From JBBSMX01 sp038232935 (GTDB lineage Bacteria; Bacteroidota; Rhodothermia; Rhodothermales; JANQRZ01): a DNA stretch of 24,577 nt. Below the pieces are notes generated by a model that made no database searches, had not been told where the DNA came from, and saw only the letters and a list, made by a program, of their open reading frames with translations. Where the stretch lies: contig JBBSMX010000054.1 of NCBI GenBank assembly GCA_038232935.1, forward strand, positions 1 through 24,577, written 5' to 3'. The position numbers were made by a program, and so were the translations under genes. Shown here piece after piece: positions 22,378-24,577 of the stretch (positions within the stretch are counted from its first letter, which is position 1; each line of letters opens with the position of its first letter).

Positions 22378-23664
22378 ATGATTTCGACGATGCCCACGCG
22401 TGAGAGTGGAACCGCTTCCGCCGAGGGGAGCCCTACGATTGCCCTCGCCCTCGCCGGCGGCGGGCCCGAGGGTGCGATCTACGAGATCGGAGCGCTCCGG
22501 GCGCTGGAGGAAGCGCTCGAAGGCGTGGATTTCACCCGGCTGCCGATCTACGTCGGCGTGTCGGCGGGGGCGTTCGTCGGGGCCTGCCTCGCCAATGGCA
22601 TCTCGACGGCGCAGCTCTGCCGCAGCGTCGTCCGCGACGAGCCAGGCGAGCACCCGTTCCGCCCCGAGCTTTTCCTCACCCCCGCCTTCGGCGAGTGGAT
22701 TCGGCGCGGCGCGTCCGTTCCCATGCACCTCACCGAAGCCGTCGCCGACTACGTCTTTAAACACGACCACGAAGGTGGTATCCTCTCGGCGCTCGTAGGG
22801 CGTCTCGGGCGGGCGCTTCCCGTCGGACTCTTCAACAACGAGGGGATTCGGACGTACCTCGAAAAGGTCTTCACGCTCGGAGGACGCACCGACGACTTCC
22901 GCGACCTCGACGCGCGCGGTGTGCAGCTCCGCATCGTTGCCTCCGACCTCAACTCGGGCGAGGCCGTGCGCTTCGGCAATCCCGGATTCGGTCACGTCCC
23001 GATCTCTCTCGCCGTGCAGGCCTCGACGGCGCTGCCGGTGGTGTACCCGCCCGTGAGCATCGAGGGGCGGGATTACGTCGACGGCGTGCTCCTCAAAACG
23101 GTCCACGCCTCCGTCGTGCTCGACGCCGGGGCCGACCTCGTGCTCTGCGTGAACCCTATCGTTCCCGTCGATACGGCGCGGGCGGTGGAGGAGGGGATCA
23201 TGCGGCGCGGCAAGCTGATCGACCGGGGGATGCCGGGCGTGCTAGCTCAGACGTTCCGCACCCTCATCCACTCCCGCCTCACGACGGGCATCGCGGCCTA
23301 CGAGTCGCGCTACCACCACGCCGACGTCGTACTCTTCGAGCCGAGCCGGGACGACTACCAGATGTTCTTCACCAACATCTTCTCGTTCGACTCGCGCAAG
23401 TCGGTCGTGGAGCACGCGTACCACGCGACGCTGACGAACCTCCGCGACCGCCGGGACGTGCTGGCCCCCATCCTCGCCCGGCACGGCCTCCGTCTCCGCG
23501 ACGACGTGCTCAATAACCCCGCACCCCGCCTGTGGCCGAGCGTCGGCCTCGATCTCATGGAAGAGCCGGCGCAGATCGACGATGCGGACCGGGGTGCGCC
23601 CGTCGCCCGCAACCTCCGCGACGTGCTAGCACGCCTCGACGCCCTCGTAGACCGCGCGGCGTGA
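22378..23664 (+). CDS. Patatin-like phospholipase/acyl hydrolase
   Basis: This 428-residue patatin-family hydrolase has a Ser-Asp dyad. The oxyanion glycine loop is ALAGGGPEGAIYEIGALRAL (24-43), the nucleophile is S62 in VGVSAGAF (GxSxG), and the catalytic aspartate is D235 in DYVDGVLLK. The long region after the core (about 250-428) is helical and probably covers the active site. No signal peptide is present. Such enzymes hydrolyse lipid acyl esters, and the position behind phaR and two phasins raises the possibility of action at the PHA granule surface; this is inference. The ATG at 22378 is chosen because the frame upstream has no family features; an ATG four codons later is nearly as good. 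The final 17 codons are duplicated downstream. Confidence 0.85.
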   Translation: MISTMPTRESGTASAEGSPTIALALAGGGPEGAIYEIGALRALEEALEGVDFTRLPIYVGVSAGAFVGACLANGISTAQLCRSVVRDEPGEHPFRPELFLTPAFGEWIRRGASVPMHLTEAVADYVFKHDHEGGILSALVGRLGRALPVGLFNNEGIRTYLEKVFTLGGRTDDFRDLDARGVQLRIVASDLNSGEAVRFGNPGFGHVPISLAVQASTALPVVYPPVSIEGRDYVDGVLLKTVHASVVLDAGADLVLCVNPIVPVDTARAVEEGIMRRGKLIDRGMPGVLAQTFRTLIHSRLTTGIAAYESRYHHADVVLFEPSRDDYQMFFTNIFSFDSRKSVVEHAYHATLTNLRDRRDVLAPILARHGLRLRDDVLNNPAPRLWPSVGLDLMEEPAQIDDADRGAPVARNLRDVLARLDALVDRAA

Positions 23665-23737
23665 GAGTGGGCAGCGACCGGTGGGGCGTATCTTCCGGTT
23701 GTGCTATGTAGACTTATTCCGCTCAATAAGTAGTTAG
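23614..23737 (+). repeat. 124-bp direct repeat, copy 1 (patatin 3' end and downstream DNA)
   Basis: This segment covers the last 51 bases of the patatin gene and 73 bases after it, ending TCAATAAGTAGTTAG. Copy 2 is at 24301-24424 with identical length and ten mismatches by manual count (about 92% identity). Copy 1 contains a small hairpin, ACTTATT/AATAAGT (23712-23731), possibly a weak terminator, which is destroyed in copy 2. Confidence 0.9.
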
Positions 23738-23761
23738 CGCACACTTCACGCCCCTCGTGCT

Positions 23762-24019
23762 TTGCCTACCGTCTCTCGCTTCTTCGGGATCGTCATCTTC
23801 CTGAACTACCGCGACCACCTTCCGCCTCATTTCCACGCCCGATACGGCGAGGACGAGGTGACCGTCGAGATCAGCGGCGGGGCCGTGACTGGAACGATCT
23901 CGAAGCGGGCGCTCCGGTTGGTGCTGGAGTGGGCCGAGTTGCACGAGGAGGCGCTGATGCGGAACTGGGAGCTCGCCCGCGCGCATAAACCTCTTGAACA
24001 GATTCCTCCGCTCACCTGA
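23762..24019 (+). CDS. DUF4160-domain protein, putative toxin-antitoxin-like partner
   Basis: The 85-residue protein has the DUF4160 signature: PTVSRFFGIVIFLNYRDHLP, PHFHARYGEDEVTVEI, a central strand region and the end WAELHEEALMRNWELA. The invariant PPHFHARYG histidines suggest metal or nucleic-acid binding, but no activity is established that I know of. Start is TTG at 23762, as no other start fits the conserved N-terminus. DUF4160 genes are typically followed by a DUF2442 gene, as here, where the next GTG begins at the base after this stop. The pair is often listed as a candidate toxin-antitoxin module, which is unproven. The two genes sit between 124-bp direct repeats, so they probably arrived as a unit. 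Confidence 0.8.
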   Translation: MPTVSRFFGIVIFLNYRDHLPPHFHARYGEDEVTVEISGGAVTGTISKRALRLVLEWAELHEEALMRNWELARAHKPLEQIPPLT

Positions 24020-24298
24020 GTGCTCTCGCTGATGCCTAGCCCGCTTCTCCACGTTACGTCCGTCCGCTACCTCGGTGGGCACCGGCTCGCGGTCACGTTC
24101 ACTGATGGGTCCGAGCGTGAGCTCGATCTCCACGATGAACTCACTGGCGAGGTGTTTGAGCCGCTTCGAGACGAAGCGGCGTTCGCACAAGTGTTCGTGG
24201 ATGAGGAGACGCGGACCGTGGCGTGGCCGAACGGAGCTGACCTCGCGCCGGAGTTCTTGTACGAGGTGGGCCGGGAGGTCGAAGCCGGTGCGCGCTAA
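24020..24298 (+). CDS. DUF2442-domain protein
   Basis: The 92-residue protein has the DUF2442 fold signature: a beta-strand VTSVRYLGGHRLAVTFTDGS, an ELDLHDELTGEVFEPL stretch, then FVDEETRTVAWPNGADLAPE and a closing LYEVGRE helix. Translation may begin at GTG 24020, directly abutting the stop of the DUF4160 gene, or at ATG 24032, which gives a family-like MPSPLLHVTSVRYL start. Tight coupling indicates joint expression with its partner. The function is unknown; an antitoxin-like role is inferred from the constant pairing. The gene ends three bases before the second copy of the 124-bp direct repeat. Confidence 0.8.
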   Translation: MLSLMPSPLLHVTSVRYLGGHRLAVTFTDGSERELDLHDELTGEVFEPLRDEAAFAQVFVDEETRTVAWPNGADLAPEFLYEVGREVEAGAR

Positions 24299-24300
24299 CG

Positions 24301-24424
24301 CTCCGCGACGTGCTCGCCCGCCTCGACGCCCTCGTAGACCGCGCGGCGTGAGAGTAGGCAGTGACCGGTGGGGCGTATCTTCCGGTTGTGCTACGAAGAT
24401 CTAGTCCACTCAATAAGTAGTTAG
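24301..24424 (+). repeat. 124-bp direct repeat, copy 2 (patatin C-terminal remnant)
   Basis: This copy begins at the base after the DUF4160/DUF2442 segment and repeats the end of the patatin gene. Bases 24301-24351 still read the final codons of that gene (RDVLARLDALVDRAA then TGA) but have no start, so they are non-functional. Similarity to copy 1 stops at TAGTTAG (24424); what follows is unrelated. Confidence 0.9.
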
Positions 24425-24465
24425 GCAGCATTCCCAAACTCTGAGAGATGCTGTGATGGAGAAAG

Positions 24466-24577
24466 TCAAGGGACCGGGTGCAGCGAGGGATCGAATGGTT
24501 GCCCGCTTCTGAGCACTCCGAAGCAGATATGAAGGAGTTTCCGCATCGACGCGCCGACAACGGCCATCTTCGCCTTC
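24466..24577 (-). CDS. IS110-family transposase, C-terminal fragment (cut by the window edge)
   Basis: Read on the minus strand from the window edge, 36 residues end at a TGA (24468-24466): KAKMAVVGASMRKLLHICFG, then VLRSGQPFDP and a short tail. This is the usual C-terminal end of IS110/IS116/IS902-type (Transposase_20) recombinases, with the K..V...MRKLL motif and a GxPFDP end. These enzymes use a DEDD-type N-terminal domain and a serine nucleophile in the Transposase_20 domain, and in characterised members a bridge RNA directs them. The catalytic parts lie outside the window. The element's end should lie between the stop and 24424, where similarity to the 124-bp repeat ends. Confidence 0.8.
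   Translation of the reverse strand, partial: KAKMAVVGASMRKLLHICFGVLRSGQPFDPSLHPVP

Noticed and set aside
24293..24428. Possible integron attC site (CTAAC near the DUF2442 stop, GTTAGGC at the repeat end)
   Set aside because: The two ends loosely resemble attC boxes, but the interior is not self-complementary, the first repeat copy has GTTAGCG instead, and the segment is explained as duplicated patatin sequence.

Overview
The window is high-GC DNA (by eye about two thirds G+C) from a member of the Bacteroidota, most likely a Rhodothermia-type lineage (Rhodothermus/Salinibacter/Rubricoccaceae relatives). Four things suggest this: a secreted protein with a type IX secretion C-terminal sorting domain (19171-20274), an AccD without its zinc-ribbon cysteines, an EF-G paralogue with a degenerate GTPase centre of the Bacteroidota EF-G2 kind, and starts with little visible Shine-Dalgarno pairing. 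The species is inferred, not proven.

Layout. 1-734: the end of an IS5-type insertion sequence lies against a 5'-truncated antitoxin followed by an intact PIN-domain (VapC-like) toxin. 735-6611 (minus): the very large TamB-like envelope protein and aroB (3-dehydroquinate synthase), with a small palindromic repeat between them. 6657-11070 (plus): an ACE-like M2 dipeptidase lipoprotein, a decayed DUF3857/transglutaminase-like gene, a class III adenylate cyclase fused to an FHA domain, and a Kbp/YgaU-like BON-LysM protein. 11140-13133 (minus): a translationally overlapping LytS/LytTR-type two-component system. 13320-14770: an AT-rich island carrying one trypsin-like (HtrA-type) secreted protease. 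14774-16444 (minus): accD and tsaB. 16445-16877: a non-coding spacer packed with hairpins, ending in a sigma70-like promoter for the EF-G2-like gene (16878-18995). 19171-20274: the type IX-sorted secreted protein. 20475-23664: a plus-strand polyhydroxyalkanoate (PHA) granule cluster of phaR, two paralogous phasins and a patatin-like hydrolase, with no PHA synthase in the window. 23762-24298: a DUF4160/DUF2442 pair, probably toxin-antitoxin-like, inserted between two 124-bp direct repeats that copy the 3' end of the patatin gene. 24466-24577: the C-terminus of an IS110-family transposase.

The middle is thus a mosaic of core housekeeping genes (aroB, accD, tsaB), envelope and signalling genes and a PHA storage module. 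Both window ends carry mobile DNA with toxin-antitoxin-like pairs beside it. No tRNA, rRNA or CRISPR array was seen. The points most worth following up are the EF-G2-like factor without its catalytic histidine, the phasin with two novel C-terminal W-Y repeats, the cyclase-FHA fusion, the AT-rich protease island, and the repeat-flanked DUF4160/DUF2442 cassette.
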